From Pararhodonellum marinum (GTDB lineage: Bacteria > Bacteroidota > Bacteroidia > Cytophagales > Cyclobacteriaceae), in assembly GCF_015354735.1 (NCBI RefSeq), contig NZ_JACEFJ010000007.1, positions 124,001-188,000 on the forward strand: a DNA stretch of 64,000 nt, read 5' to 3'. The position numbers and the translations under genes are program-made. How positions within the stretch are numbered: the stretch's first letter is position 1; each line of letters opens with the position of its first letter. Below, piece after piece: positions 9,401 to 18,856 of this stretch. Under the pieces are notes generated by a model. It was not told where the DNA came from. It saw only the letters and a program-made list of their open reading frames with translations, and made no database searches.

Positions 9401-11522
9401 CCAAATCAAATTGAAGAGTAGGTGCGATGCTATCCAACACAAAGTCTCCAGTCAAATCCATATCCAGGTTATCGTCTTTATAATTCAAGACCAAATCTCC
9501 CTGACCCGACTGAATATTTCCTTCTAAAAGCAAATTTGAAAAATCATATTGATTAAATTCCAAAGCATCAAAAGAGACGGCAAACTCGCCATCAAACGCT
9601 TCAATGGAATCTCCTTGTCCAGTCACTTCAATAGTAGAACTCAGGGGACCGAGTTGTTCATTATTCAACAGGTGCTGAAGCTGAATGTCTTTCAGTTTTA
9701 CCGTTCCATCCAAGGCTATCTGGTTTTGGAGGTCGAAATTGCCAATGACAGACACATCACCGTCCGAGGTTACCAGTTCCATCTGCGTGACGAATTTATC
9801 CAAGGCACCTTTAAATGCTCCATCGAGCCGTATGCTATCAGGAAAAGTCACGCCATATTCTGTTTCATTCACAAATTTACGCAAGTCCTCCCCTCTACTG
9901 GAAAATTGAATCATAGGTAAATCCAATTCCAATCTATCGAAATCCATGGCATGCCTGATTTTCCCCTCAAGTCCAAAGGTTGTTTGATTCCCCCAATTTA
10001 GATCAAAAGTTCGGACTTCCATCAAGTCCATACTTCCTCTGATTTGTAAGCTGCCTTTGAGGTTATTCGCTGAAATTTCTGCTAAGAGCGGGTCTTTACG
10101 TAGCTCGGGCGAAAAATAAAATGCATCTCGGACGTCGATCAGAATACTGGAAATATTTAAATCCAGGTTGGAGGATTCAGGTTGTTCAAGAAAGGTCTGT
10201 ATATCATTGTATCTCATTGCTAAGCTTCCAACAAGCCGACTTCGATTAGTTTGAATCTCAAGCTCTTTTAAACCAAGTTGCCGATCATCCATCTTAATCT
10301 GAAGCGTGGATTTTTGCAGTTCGAAACCACTCTGTTCTCTGAATTCAAGCCTTTCCAAGTCTAACCCTGCAGTTTGGTTTTTTAAAAAAAGGTTATTGAC
10401 CTCAAGCTGAATCTGATCTAGCCTAAGGTTTTCCGGATCGAAAAAACCAGAAATGGACTTTTTGTCATTGGTCTGAAAAGCAAAGTCATTGTCCAAAAGT
10501 GAAATTGATCCAATCTCCACATGCCATTCGGGCCATGCGAATTCAAACTCATTTGAATCATCAAGACCTTCTTCCGCAATTTGGCCATTCGTATCGGTCA
10601 TTTGGATCTCAATGGCTGATTCAAACAGTGAAAATTGAGAAACAAGGATTTTTTGATTAACCAAATCCGCCTCAGGAATCTTTATCTTCAGCTGACCAAG
10701 GTTAACATCCGCTTTAAGGCCGTCAGGTTCAGCGTCGTATAAAAGATTAACTTGCTCTACATTAAAATTATCCACAATCACCAAGGGCATCACTGTTTCA
10801 GCATCTTCATTATCACTTGGTGGCAATGGCTTGGTTTGGATGTACCTGAGGTCGGAGTTTTCAATCACCAGATCCTTGAGATAGAACTCCATTTTATTCA
10901 AATCCATCCTCGGCATGTCCAACCGAAAACTTCCCAGTTCAATTGCCGCCAACATTCCCATTTCTTCATCTTGGTAATGAATGATGAAATCTTCCAATTT
11001 GATGGGTGATAGGCTAATTTGAGGAAAGGGAGAAGGGGCTGAATCTTCTTCTGTAACAGCGTCTTCGGTTTCGGTATCTCCTGTAAAAGCATCCAAAATA
11101 AACCCATAATTGAACTCTGAGTTCCCCTCCTGTCTACTGATATTGGCCCTCAAACCTTTCCATTCCAATTTGGTCAAATTGATTTCTCCCCTCCTGACCA
11201 AGGGTATCAATTCAACCCCTGCTTCCAACTCTCCAGAATAGAGCAGCGTATCTCCTTGTTGATCCTCCAGATAAAGACCCTCCAAAAACAAATTGCCAGA
11301 GAAAGTTATGAAAAGGCGGTCAATCTCCGCTTTGGTACCGGTTTTTTCGGTATAGTAAGATATCGCCTTGCCTACTATGATGTCTTGTCCCCACGGACTT
11401 CTGACAAATAACAAAATGCAGATGATTAGAAGAATCAATGCTAGGATCAATCCCCCTAAAACCTTAAAAATTTTTCTTACAATCTTTTTTGCTGAGGCCA
11501 AAGTCAATTTTTTGAATATCAA
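6456..11522 (-). CDS. tamB: TamB, translocation and assembly module inner-membrane protein
   Basis: This 1688-residue AsmA-like protein bridges the periplasm and works with the outer-membrane TamL in outer-membrane protein assembly or lipid transport. A single N-terminal transmembrane helix (about residues 18-40) is followed by very long beta-rich sequence and a C-terminal DUF490/TamB domain (roughly 1250-1620). A highly charged tail of Glu, Asp and Lys ends the protein. The start is a TTG at 11522; an in-frame TGA four codons upstream leaves no longer option, and no ATG precedes the transmembrane helix in this frame. tamL begins inside its last codons. Confidence 0.9.
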   Translation of the reverse strand: MIFKKLTLASAKKIVRKIFKVLGGLILALILLIICILLFVRSPWGQDIIVGKAISYYTEKTGTKAEIDRLFITFSGNLFLEGLYLEDQQGDTLLYSGELEAGVELIPLVRRGEINLTKLEWKGLRANISRQEGNSEFNYGFILDAFTGDTETEDAVTEEDSAPSPFPQISLSPIKLEDFIIHYQDEEMGMLAAIELGSFRLDMPRMDLNKMEFYLKDLVIENSDLRYIQTKPLPPSDNEDAETVMPLVIVDNFNVEQVNLLYDAEPDGLKADVNLGQLKIKIPEADLVNQKILVSQFSLFESAIEIQMTDTNGQIAEEGLDDSNEFEFAWPEWHVEIGSISLLDNDFAFQTNDKKSISGFFDPENLRLDQIQLEVNNLFLKNQTAGLDLERLEFREQSGFELQKSTLQIKMDDRQLGLKELEIQTNRSRLVGSLAMRYNDIQTFLEQPESSNLDLNISSILIDVRDAFYFSPELRKDPLLAEISANNLKGSLQIRGSMDLMEVRTFDLNWGNQTTFGLEGKIRHAMDFDRLELDLPMIQFSSRGEDLRKFVNETEYGVTFPDSIRLDGAFKGALDKFVTQMELVTSDGDVSVIGNFDLQNQIALDGTVKLKDIQLQHLLNNEQLGPLSSTIEVTGQGDSIEAFDGEFAVSFDALEFNQYDFSNLLLEGNIQSGQGDLVLNYKDDNLDMDLTGDFVLDSIAPTLQFDLDLRGANLLALGITQKDIRISLDLNLDFEGNADSFDLKGTIRDGTVVFDDRNYGTGDFDLAISVQEDSTQMEINSRIINAQLASNSSPEQISAALNQQVRNYFRDERIMDSTLMGVEMFLNLTFNSSPIIDEVFLEGLNRLDSVNVKVDFKAATSFLEARIDLPFVDYAGIEVDSLMFLVDMDEENFDFNFGLHSLVYGPVDLGRTYFEGVLANRQLNLDFISWDEDEKLVHVGSDIQFQRDSLLFHIVPEDLIFNKRDWSIPVSNRILLAENWIAFQDFVLERNNQRMDISQRENNEGGEDILINFQDFRLGTFTSLFNPDELIAKGTLEGDFTLTNPFGAMGFLADLAVKEFEALGIPLGNLSLDAESSSLNNYDFSLSLKGGDVDLNLDGEFEADQEAATIDIDLNLNSLQLSMLEKLTDGEIREGSGELSGKFKVQGTTTDPIYEGAFNFKEAGFNIAMINMLYNLSDESIRLDNDGIYLENFTIRDKEDNLFDIDGSIFTEDLTNPSFDLKLKAGDFSLLNSTREDNDLFYGTANIDADITITGNLNLPEVDARLKVNEGTALTLVIPESQLDLVEREGVVLFINRNNPDDILTQRSQESSMSGYTGYRVKSLLEVSPDATFRVIVDERTGDNLEIAGKGNLSVDLDPNGRISMSGGYELTRGHYEMSFYNLVNRRFEIDPGSTIRWRGEPLDADLDLAAIYKVRTNAQSLMATQLTGADNTVSTQFRQELNFRVYLQVGGELMKPEISFRLDMEENDRGAFGGSVYDRLQQLNQEESDLNKQVVSLLVLNQFMPDTGNDGSGGGTVSLARSSVSQVLSGQLNALSGRLLGGTGVELDFDLDSYTDFQGGAPEDRTQLNVSARRRFMDDRLVVQVGSQMDLEGSSQVDADAAGVFGNVSVEYLLTETGRTRLRIYRKNEFVSLVDGQLIITGIGLIYQREFNRFKELFRKEVEESIIQSDENQESENGKEEEEDENK

Positions 11523-12222
11523 ATATAGCTTTCATCTGTGCAAAGGAAAAGCGAACCCATACAATTCAACAGCTCCGAAAGACCATAAGGAACAAACTCA
11601 CATAAAGTCTAACGCCAAAAACATACTTTTTGATTGAGGACAAAAAGAACTGCCTCCAAATATTTGAAATTTGAAAGGTGGTTCATGGGCGAAATAAAAG
11701 GTGATAATTGTCTTACCTTTTTGCTTCCCATCAAGTACCAACCTTAATCCAGAACAATTGGATTTCTGTGATTCATTTTACTTTAATTTCTGAAACTAGG
11801 TGCCCAAACGTTTTTTCATTCTTGCTCATTTTTAAAAACGAGAGAATAGCCAATACACCAAAGATTTAGGAGGTTAAATAAATCGGGTTCTTTTTTCCTT
11901 TAACAATCCCACTTTTCGATTCTTAATAGAATAACTTCACGCTATTGACATCTATTTTCTTTATCAAACTTAAACACTTATTTCTTCAACCATAAAAGCT
12001 TTAAGCTAAGTTCAATGGATAAAACCCGATAATCAATTTAATTCGTAAAATTACAAATTTTCTAGAAAAAATTTTATTTAATAAAAGGTTTTAAATTCAT
12101 TATTTCATCCTTTCTATTCAAAAGCATAAGATACTTTAAATCGCATTTAATAAAAATTAACTCAATAACCTGTCATTATGTCCGAATTTTAGTAATTTCG
12201 CATCTCGAAAATAGAATCAAGT
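11523..12222. other. 700-base AT-rich intergenic region between tamB and miaB
   Basis: Two divergent genes share this region. I see no open frame of gene quality, no tRNA and no strong hairpin. A TAATTTCG at 12193-12200, 23 bases before the miaB ATG, resembles the -7 box but lacks a matching -33 box. Confidence 0.5.
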
Positions 12223-13683
12223 ATGGATAACGTCATCAGGGACATCAGCATCCTACCGACAGAAGCGGATCAGACCTGCGATTTCAAAACCACGGTGAAT
12301 GAAAATACAGGGAAATCCAAAAAGCTATATATAGAAAGCTACGGTTGTCAGATGAATTTTTCTGACAGCGAGATCGTAGCTTCCATCATGAAGGAGAACG
12401 GATTTGACACCACGGCTGATTTTGAAAAGGCTGACGTTATTTTCCTCAACACCTGTTCTATCAGGGAAAAAGCAGAACAAACTGTTCGTAAGCGGCTATC
12501 CCAGTTCAATGCCATCAAAAAAGAAAAACCGGAGATGACCATCGGTGTATTGGGCTGTATGGCGGAGAGGTTAAAGGAAAAATTACTGGAAGAAGAAAAA
12601 ATTGTCGATGTGGTAGTGGGGCCCGATGCTTATCGAGACCTTCCTAAACTGGTCCTTGAGGCCGAGTTTGGAGCCAAAGGGGTCAATACCTTTTTATCGA
12701 GGGAAGAAACCTATGCTGACATCGCCCCAGTGAGGCTCAATTCCAACGGGGTGAGTGCCTTTATCTCCATCATGCGTGGCTGTGACAACATGTGTTCGTT
12801 TTGTGTGGTGCCTTTTACCCGAGGCCGGGAAAGAAGCAGGGACCCTTATTCCATTGTCCTTGAAGCCAGAGACCTTTTTGAAAAGGGTTACAAAGAAGTC
12901 ACTCTGCTAGGGCAAAATGTGGATAGTTACAAATGGGCTCCTGAAGAAAACAACAAGGCAAGATTAAACAAAAAAACCGACGAAGTAACCCAAGTGGTCA
13001 ATTTTGCCAACCTGCTTGAAATGGTTGCAATGGTTGATCCAAAATTACGTGTCAGATTTTCAACTTCTCATCCCAAAGACATCACAGATGAGGTTTTGTT
13101 TACCATGAAGAAGTATGACAACATCTGCAAATACATCCATCTGCCTGTACAAAGCGGCAATTCCCGTATCTTAGGATTGATGAATCGCACCTACGACCGG
13201 GAGTGGTATCTGGAAAGGATTACCAAAATAAGAGAAATTCTCGGAGACAGCTGTGGAATTTCTTCAGATATGATTACGGGATTCTGTTCAGAAACAGAGG
13301 TAGAGCACCAAGATACCCTCTCCTTAATGGACCTAGTCCAATTTGATTTTTCCTACATGTTTTACTACAGCGAAAGACCGGGGACTTTGGCTGCTAAAAA
13401 ATTTCAGGATGATATTCCTTTGGAGACCAAAAAAAGACGGCTACAGGAAATCATCGACAAGCAAAATGAATTGTCACTGAACCGAAACAAATTAGACGTG
13501 GGTCAGATTCAGGAAATCCTTATCGAAGGGAATTCCAAGCGATCAGAAGAGCAGTGGAAAGGCCGAAATACGGCTAACAAAGTGGTCATCATCCCCAAAG
13601 GTAACTTTCAAAAAGGGGACTATGCAAAAGTATTGATCAAAGACTGTACTGCAGCTACCTTGTTTGGCGAGGCAGTGGCCTAA
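12223..13683 (+). CDS. miaB: MiaB, tRNA methylthiotransferase (ms2i6A37)
   Basis: This radical-SAM enzyme adds a methylthio group to i6A37 in tRNAs reading UNN codons. The order of domains is complete: N-terminal UPF0004 with cluster ligands Cys42 (SYGCQMN), Cys78 (NTCSIRE) and Cys112 (LGCMAE); the radical-SAM CxxxCxxC at Cys187, Cys191 and Cys194; and a C-terminal TRAM domain (about 420-486). Length (486) is slightly above many homologues, owing to an N-terminal extension of about 30 residues. It heads a run with a sigma-54 activator, lptE and secG, and the next gene starts 22 bases after its stop. Confidence 0.96.
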   Translation: MDNVIRDISILPTEADQTCDFKTTVNENTGKSKKLYIESYGCQMNFSDSEIVASIMKENGFDTTADFEKADVIFLNTCSIREKAEQTVRKRLSQFNAIKKEKPEMTIGVLGCMAERLKEKLLEEEKIVDVVVGPDAYRDLPKLVLEAEFGAKGVNTFLSREETYADIAPVRLNSNGVSAFISIMRGCDNMCSFCVVPFTRGRERSRDPYSIVLEARDLFEKGYKEVTLLGQNVDSYKWAPEENNKARLNKKTDEVTQVVNFANLLEMVAMVDPKLRVRFSTSHPKDITDEVLFTMKKYDNICKYIHLPVQSGNSRILGLMNRTYDREWYLERITKIREILGDSCGISSDMITGFCSETEVEHQDTLSLMDLVQFDFSYMFYYSERPGTLAAKKFQDDIPLETKKRRLQEIIDKQNELSLNRNKLDVGQIQEILIEGNSKRSEEQWKGRNTANKVVIIPKGNFQKGDYAKVLIKDCTAATLFGEAVA

Positions 13684-13705
13684 GGTTTTTACACTTACTA
13701 GAAAT

Positions 13706-14986
13706 ATGATTTCACCATCAGAAATTCAATCTGTCAAATTGAGGTTTGGCATCATAGGAAACAGTCCTCTTTTGAATCATGCCATTCAAGTGGCCATGCA
13801 GGCTTCTCCCACAGACATGACTGTGCTGATCACCGGGGAAAGTGGAAGTGGAAAAGAATCCTTTTCCAAAATCATTCACTCACTCAGTAGCCGGAAACAT
13901 GGTAAATTTATTGCCATCAACTGTGGCGCCATACCTGAAGGGACCATCGATTCGGAACTGTTTGGCCACGAAAAAGGCTCCTTTACGGGTGCGCATGAAT
14001 CCAGAAAAGGTTATTTCGAAGTGACCGATGGTGGATCTATTTTTCTGGATGAGATCGGAGAAATGCCTTTGGGAACCCAGGCAAGGTTGCTGAGGGTTTT
14101 GGAAAACGGTGATTTTATCAAAGTAGGCTCTTCCAAGGTACTGAAAACGGACGTGAGGGTAATTGCTGCCACCAATGTCAATCTGATTAAAGCGGTAGAG
14201 AAGGGTAAATTCAGAGAAGACCTTTATTATAGGTTAAACACAGTTCCAATATACGTCCCGCCCCTCCGGGAACGAGGGGAAGACATCGTATTGCTTTTCA
14301 GAAAGTTCACTACAGATTTTTCTGAAAAGTACCGGGTTAAACCCATTACGTTGGATGAAGAAGCAAGGCAAATGCTGATGAAATTCCCCTTTCCTGGGAA
14401 TATCCGGCAATTGAAAAATTTAGCTGAACAAATTTCGTTATTGGAAGAAGAAAGAGAAGTCAATGCCCTTACACTGACCCGCTATTTGCCCACCGATAAC
14501 AGTCGGTTACCGGTAGCATACGCAGGTGGAGGGAAAACAGACCACAATGACTTTTCCGAGAGAGAAATCCTTTATAAGGTCCTTTTTGACATGAAAAAGG
14601 ACATGAATGACTTGAAGCAACTGGTTTTAGAGTCCTATCAAACCGGGGAACTGAATCAGAATATCATGAAAAAACATCAGGACTTGTTTGAAGGGATGGA
14701 TAGTCAAGTTACCTTTGAGAAAGAAGCTCAGCCCAAGAGTTCTGTTCCTTTGGTTCTGGACAGTAGTCACAATAAGAAGGAAGAGGAAAATTACGAGGAT
14801 CCCGATATAGAGGATATTTTACATGAAGAGGATGACAATTCTCTCTCCATCGAGAAAAAAGAAAAAGAATTGATTGCCAGGGCTTTGAAAAAGCACCACA
14901 ACAAACGCAAGTATGCAGCCATGGACTTGGGAATTTCAGAACGCACACTGTACAGGAAAATCAAACAGTATGACATCAGTGAATAG
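13706..14986 (+). CDS. Sigma-54 activator: AAA+ ATPase with Fis-type HTH, no receiver
   Basis: The protein hydrolyses ATP to open RpoN promoters. Domains from the ATG at 13706 (426 aa): AAA+ with Walker A GESGSGKE (44-51), a sigma-54 contact loop GSFTGA (91-96; the usual form is GAFTGA), Walker B SIFLDE (111-116) and arginine-finger region [10 protein letters not shown]. The C-terminus has a Fis-like helix-turn-helix (AAMDLGISERTLYRKI). No receiver, GAF or PAS domain precedes the ATPase, so activity may be controlled by expression or a partner. An earlier ATG at 13664 overlaps miaB and adds unconserved-looking residues. The lptE start lies inside its 3' end. Confidence 0.9.
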   Translation: MISPSEIQSVKLRFGIIGNSPLLNHAIQVAMQASPTDMTVLITGESGSGKESFSKIIHSLSSRKHGKFIAINCGAIPEGTIDSELFGHEKGSFTGAHESRKGYFEVTDGGSIFLDEIGEMPLGTQARLLRVLENGDFIKVGSSKVLKTDVRVIAATNVNLIKAVEKGKFREDLYYRLNTVPIYVPPLRERGEDIVLLFRKFTTDFSEKYRVKPITLDEEARQMLMKFPFPGNIRQLKNLAEQISLLEEEREVNALTLTRYLPTDNSRLPVAYAGGGKTDHNDFSEREILYKVLFDMKKDMNDLKQLVLESYQTGELNQNIMKKHQDLFEGMDSQVTFEKEAQPKSSVPLVLDSSHNKKEEENYEDPDIEDILHEEDDNSLSIEKKEKELIARALKKHHNKRKYAAMDLGISERTLYRKIKQYDISE

Positions 14987-15515
14987 CACCTACAAATCTC
15001 TCCTTTTGTCTGTTGCCTTGGCTTTTTGTATAACGAGCTGCCAGGTCAATTACAGCTTTACCGGAACAAATATCAATTATGAAATCACCAAGACTTTTTC
15101 GGTTGACAATTTTTTCAACGATTCAGGAGGGGGACCGGCAAACATGTCCCAGCGGTTTACAGAAGCCTTAAAAGATTATTACCAAAGAAACACTCAGCTA
15201 GAACTGGTAAGGAACAATGGGGACCTCCAATTTATGGGAGCAATCACCAGATATGACATCTCTCCACAGGCAACCGTAACCAGTCAAGATGCCAATATTC
15301 CAGATCGGGCAGGTCAGATGCGCTTGACCATAGCCGTAGAGGTAGAATACCTGAATACAAACGATGAAGAAGAGAATCTGAAACGAACCTTTTCATTCTT
15401 CAGGGATTATGACCCAAGAAGTACCTCGCTTTTGCAGGTAGAATCGGATTTGATAGAATTCATTTTTGAAAACATCATCCAGGATATTTTTACTGCCACT
15501 GTGGCCAATTGGTAA
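14970..15515 (+). CDS. lptE: LptE-like lipopolysaccharide assembly lipoprotein
   Basis: LptE plugs the LptD barrel and helps place LPS in the outer leaflet of the outer membrane. The 181-residue product from the ATG at 14970 opens with a lipoprotein signal, a hydrophobic stretch ending in FCITSC with the acceptor Cys at residue 24, followed by CQVNYSFTGTNI, typical of the Bacteroidota LptE family. The start overlaps the activator gene by 17 bases. A longer frame from 14913 would destroy the signal peptide. The position between miaB and secG is consistent with the common order in this phylum. Confidence 0.82.
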   Translation: MTSVNSTYKSLLLSVALAFCITSCQVNYSFTGTNINYEITKTFSVDNFFNDSGGGPANMSQRFTEALKDYYQRNTQLELVRNNGDLQFMGAITRYDISPQATVTSQDANIPDRAGQMRLTIAVEVEYLNTNDEEENLKRTFSFFRDYDPRSTSLLQVESDLIEFIFENIIQDIFTATVANW

Positions 15516-15553
15516 AAAACATTATATTAGAGGCATATCTAAATGAATAAGCT

Positions 15554-16492
15554 GTGAATGCATCCCAATTTTTAACATTGATCCAAAAAGGAAACGCGTT
15601 GGAGCATGAAGATTACATGACCCTTTCCAGAGTAGATGAAACGTTTCCCTACTTTCAGATTTCATCAGTGTTACTAGCCAAATATGATTACTTGAAATAT
15701 GATGGTGAAAAAAAACCATCCCTTCATACAGCGGCCATAAAAACTACTGATAGAAAGTGGTTGAAGATGCTGATGGAAGATGACTTTCCATTTGTTTCAG
15801 GTAAAGCGGAATCCACCATTGTTCAAACACCTGAATCAGCGATCGTGGATACCCAATCAAGTGTAGAAACCATTTCCGATATCGAACAGCCAGTGGCCAT
15901 GGGTGTTGAACCTGCCTCTGAACCTGATGAAAAATTCCATGTTGAAGAAGCTAAATTAAGTCTTAGCAATATCCACTTGCAGATTGCCGATGAAAATGAA
16001 TTGTCTTCACTTCCCCCAGAAAATTCACAAAGTCAAGATAAACGTGCAGATATCCTTAAAAGGTTAGATGAAAACCTTTCCAAATTAAAGAAGGTCTCTG
16101 AAGAAGAAAATGAACCAATCAAGGAGGAAAGAGATTATAAAAAAGAAGTTCGAAGGCCAAAACAGCCCGATGAATTGATCGAGAGCATACGTAAAAAGGA
16201 TAAGAAAAAAGTCCAGGATGCCCGCAAAAAAGAACAAATGGACATCATCAAGGCATTTAGTAAAAAAGAAATAAAACTTGCGGCCATCAAAGAAAATGAG
16301 GATCAACAAAAATTGGAAGACCTTTCCAAATCCAGTACACAACTCAATGAAAGCATCCTTTCCGAATCTTACGCACGTTTACTAGTTGAACAGGGAAAAA
16401 AAGAAAAAGCCAAAGAAATATATCAAAAGTTAAGCTTGAAGTTTCCAAAGAAAAAAGCTTACTTTGCGGACTTAATCAAAGAATTAGCATAA
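15554..16492 (+). CDS. Charged protein with C-terminal TPR-like segment
   Basis: The function is unknown. The 312-residue product starts with a GTG at 15554; the N-terminal 90 residues are globular, the middle (about 160-265) is very rich in Lys and Glu and probably coiled coil, and the last 45 residues (SYARLLVEQGKKEKAKEIYQKL) look like a tetratricopeptide repeat. It stands 38 bases after lptE and 5 bases before secG, so it is likely co-transcribed with them. A role near the Sec or Lpt machinery is only a guess from position. No signal peptide or membrane helix is seen. Confidence 0.8.
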   Translation: MNASQFLTLIQKGNALEHEDYMTLSRVDETFPYFQISSVLLAKYDYLKYDGEKKPSLHTAAIKTTDRKWLKMLMEDDFPFVSGKAESTIVQTPESAIVDTQSSVETISDIEQPVAMGVEPASEPDEKFHVEEAKLSLSNIHLQIADENELSSLPPENSQSQDKRADILKRLDENLSKLKKVSEEENEPIKEERDYKKEVRRPKQPDELIESIRKKDKKKVQDARKKEQMDIIKAFSKKEIKLAAIKENEDQQKLEDLSKSSTQLNESILSESYARLLVEQGKKEKAKEIYQKLSLKFPKKKAYFADLIKELA

Positions 16493-16497
16493 ATATC

Positions 16498-16857
16498 ATG
16501 TTTGTAACACTTATCAGTATCATCATCATCCTTGCCATTATTCTGGTTTTGGTAATTTTGGGTCAAAATTCAAAAGGTGGCGTGGGTGCGGCATTTGGCG
16601 GAAGCGCATCCCAGATCATGGGCGTAACCAAAACTGGAAATATCCTAGAACGCGCTACATGGGTATTGGCTATCGCCATCATGGTATTGTGCTTGAGTTC
16701 TTCGGCCTTCTATCAAACCAGCAGTGGTGGAGAAGACTTCTCTTCCCCAAACATTGAAAGTGCCAAAAAGCAAATAATCAATCCCTCCTTCGGTGGAGAA
16801 GAAGAAAGCTTGCTTCCAATCCCTTCTGAAGAAGATCCCCAGGATTCAATTGAATAA
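16498..16857 (+). CDS. secG: SecG, preprotein translocase subunit
   Basis: SecG is the small accessory subunit of the SecYEG channel in the inner membrane. Two transmembrane helices (about 1-22 and 52-72) flank a glycine-rich loop (QNSKGGVGAAFGGSASQIMG) followed by the conserved GNILERATW. The acidic tail of about 40 residues is common in this phylum. It is the last gene of the miaB-lptE run and is followed by a terminator. Confidence 0.93.
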   Translation: MFVTLISIIIILAIILVLVILGQNSKGGVGAAFGGSASQIMGVTKTGNILERATWVLAIAIMVLCLSSSAFYQTSSGGEDFSSPNIESAKKQIINPSFGGEEESLLPIPSEEDPQDSIE

Positions 16858-16884
16858 TATATATTCGGATAAAATGAATAAATT

Positions 16885-16909
16885 AGGCCTGTCGAGAACA
16901 GGCTTTTTT
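16885..16909 (+). terminator. Terminator after secG
   Basis: Stem GCCTGT/ACAGGC, loop CGAGA, then six T; 28 bases after the secG stop. Confidence 0.8.
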
Positions 16910-17030
16910 GTTTCCAATCTGCGCTTATAAAAAATATTAAAATATAGATATAAAAACTTTTGGTAGATCAATGATTTATTATTAGCTTAAAAGTTCAAGT
17001 AAATATAAATTTTATTATATTATCGATTTT

Positions 17031-18020
17031 ATGTTTGAAAACCACAAGACAATTGAGGAAATTGGTGCCTTGGATTGGCCCAATGTAATTTTATGGGCAG
17101 CCCCTGTAATGTTTTTATTGGTCTTTTTAGAGTGGGGACTCAGTATATACCACAACAAAGACACCTATGATGGCAAGGACTTCCTAGCTGCAGCCACCAT
17201 TGGCTTTGTCAATGTGGGTATCAGTGCATTGATAAAAGTATTTACCTTCGGAATTATTTTGTTTGTATGGAATATGGTACCCTGGAGGATTCCCCCTACT
17301 TGGTGGTCTTTTATCCTTTGTTTCTTTGCCATTGATTTTGCAAGGTACTGGGCGCATAGAGTAGCTCATGAACAGCGGTTTTGGTGGGCAACACACATTA
17401 CCCATCACAATTCAAAAAAATACAATTTCTCTGTTTCTTTCAGATTGGGATGGACCCAACATATCAAGCTTATCTTTTTCTTGCCGGTAATGGCCATGGG
17501 ATTTGATCCTTTTGTTTTCTTCATTTGCCATCAGATTGCGGTATTGTATCAGTTTTGGATTCATACTGAGTACATTACAAAATTGCCAGCTCCGATAGAA
17601 TACTTCTTCACTACCCCTTCCCACCATAGGGTGCACCATGCCAGTGATGCCCATTATCTGGACAAGAATTATGGGTCTACATTTATCATCTGGGACCGGA
17701 TGTTCGGCACCTTTATGCCGGAAAAAGAAAGACCGACTTATGGAATCACAAAGCCAGTTACCTCTTACAATCCTGTATACCTGGTTTTCCACGAGTGGGT
17801 GGATATAGTTAAAGACCTTGGCAAAGCAGAAAGTTTCAAAGAAGCTTACAGAATACTCTTTGATAAGCCAGGCGCAGAGGTCATCAAAACAAGGGAAATG
17901 GAAAGGGAGGCTGCTAAAGCAAAAGCCCCTGTAATTGAGGAAATTTATCATGAAGGAACCTCCTTTTCACCACAGGAGACCCAATATCAACCAAACTCCC
18001 TGTCAAAAGTCAACAATTAA
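17031..18020 (+). CDS. Sterol desaturase/fatty acid hydroxylase family protein
   Basis: This integral-membrane di-iron oxygenase should hydroxylate or desaturate a lipid. Histidine boxes of the family are present: HRVAHE and THITHHN (about residues 107-126) and HHRVHH (about 198-203), enough for the eight-His metal centre. Several hydrophobic helices lie at about 20-40, 55-85, 90-105 and 145-180. The C-terminal 70 residues are soluble and charged. The substrate cannot be read from the sequence; carotenoid, sphingolipid and fatty-acid roles all occur among relatives. The gene stands alone. Confidence 0.88.
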   Translation: MFENHKTIEEIGALDWPNVILWAAPVMFLLVFLEWGLSIYHNKDTYDGKDFLAAATIGFVNVGISALIKVFTFGIILFVWNMVPWRIPPTWWSFILCFFAIDFARYWAHRVAHEQRFWWATHITHHNSKKYNFSVSFRLGWTQHIKLIFFLPVMAMGFDPFVFFICHQIAVLYQFWIHTEYITKLPAPIEYFFTTPSHHRVHHASDAHYLDKNYGSTFIIWDRMFGTFMPEKERPTYGITKPVTSYNPVYLVFHEWVDIVKDLGKAESFKEAYRILFDKPGAEVIKTREMEREAAKAKAPVIEEIYHEGTSFSPQETQYQPNSLSKVNN

Positions 18021-18060
18021 TCGGCTTTTTGCCTAAAAAGCACAACAAGATTTATATAGA

Positions 18061-18094
18061 AAATAGCCATTGATGTCCAATGGCTATTTTTTTT
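18061..18094. terminator. Bidirectional terminator between convergent genes
   Basis: Stem AAATAGCCATT/AATGGCTATTT with a 7-base loop, A-run on one side and T-run on the other, placed between the hydroxylase gene and the minus-strand gene at 18098. Confidence 0.85.
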
Positions 18095-18097
18095 AGT

Positions 18098-18805
18098 CTA
18101 GTTTACATGTTGTAAGAGTACCCTTTTGCTTATGGGCAAAAAGCTCTCTTCCAAAGGTATTACCGATGGAGAATGAATTCTAAAGGTGGCTGGATTTGGT
18201 AGATCTTTGTAAAGTTTTGCCAAATCCAGCTTGATGTTTTCAAAAGTATCCACCAAGGATTTGGTGACTTTGCTCACAAATTGCATGGCAATTCCCCGGA
18301 ATTTATCCATACTGTTTTGGAAAAAATTAATCTTGTACCGATAAATATAAATATCAGTAGATCGCTCCAAAGTTAGAAAAGCATACCCTTCTTTTTGATA
18401 TAAAGGAGATAAACCGATGGTTTCAATTTCAAGGTTTTCTTCCAAAAAGTCATAGATGGATTTTCCTTCCTCAATTTGAGATTTAATTTTTGGCATGGCA
18501 AAGTTGATGATCTCATCAAGCGTCTTCATGGATTCACCATCCACATGTAGATTTTGATATTCCAATTTTAATTTTTGAAAATCGGCTTTGTTGACTTCTT
18601 TGGGAAAAGCGGTTTTCAGTGAATTTTTTTGTTCCTGAATATTGGCCAGGTTTTGATAATGGGTGATCAGTTCAGCCAATGGTGGATACAGCTTTACTTC
18701 TTTGAATTGTTTTTCTACTTCTTGCAGATAGGCCAGCAATAGGTACTTCTTGTACTCAAAATCCATCCAGCCATCTGTGATCCAATTTTCGGATAATTGC
18801 TTCAT
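18098..18805 (-). CDS. Uncharacterised 235-residue protein
   Basis: I do not recognise the family. The product is soluble, without signal peptide or membrane helix. It is largely helical in the N-terminal half (charged, Lys/Glu-rich up to about 125) and more mixed afterwards, with TDIYIYRYKINFF in the middle. There are no cysteines and no visible catalytic motif. It is transcribed divergently from groES, sharing a 217-base intergenic region that includes repeated AACTGACA sites, so joint stress control is possible. A promoter-like pair lies just upstream. Confidence 0.8.
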   Translation of the reverse strand: MKQLSENWITDGWMDFEYKKYLLLAYLQEVEKQFKEVKLYPPLAELITHYQNLANIQEQKNSLKTAFPKEVNKADFQKLKLEYQNLHVDGESMKTLDEIINFAMPKIKSQIEEGKSIYDFLEENLEIETIGLSPLYQKEGYAFLTLERSTDIYIYRYKINFFQNSMDKFRGIAMQFVSKVTKSLVDTFENIKLDLAKLYKDLPNPATFRIHSPSVIPLEESFLPISKRVLLQHVN

Positions 18806-18825
18806 AGGTGATTTATTTTAACATA

Positions 18826-18856
18826 AAAATTTAAATAAAACTGACAACTAAAGCAA
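18826..18856 (-). promoter_or_regulatory. Possible promoter of the 235-residue protein gene
   Basis: The minus strand reads TTG, 20 bases, TAAATTTT, close to the TTTG-N19-TAnnTTTG consensus. The predicted start is about 15 bases upstream of the ATG. One AACTGACA site lies in the spacer. Confidence 0.4.

Noticed and set aside
9549-9920. Plus-strand open frame inside tamB
   Set aside because: Antisense shadow of the beta-rich tamB sequence, without start signals.
14709-14976. Two minus-strand frames over the 3' end of the sigma-54 activator gene
   Set aside because: They are antisense to the HTH-coding region, have no homology that I recognise and no promoter.
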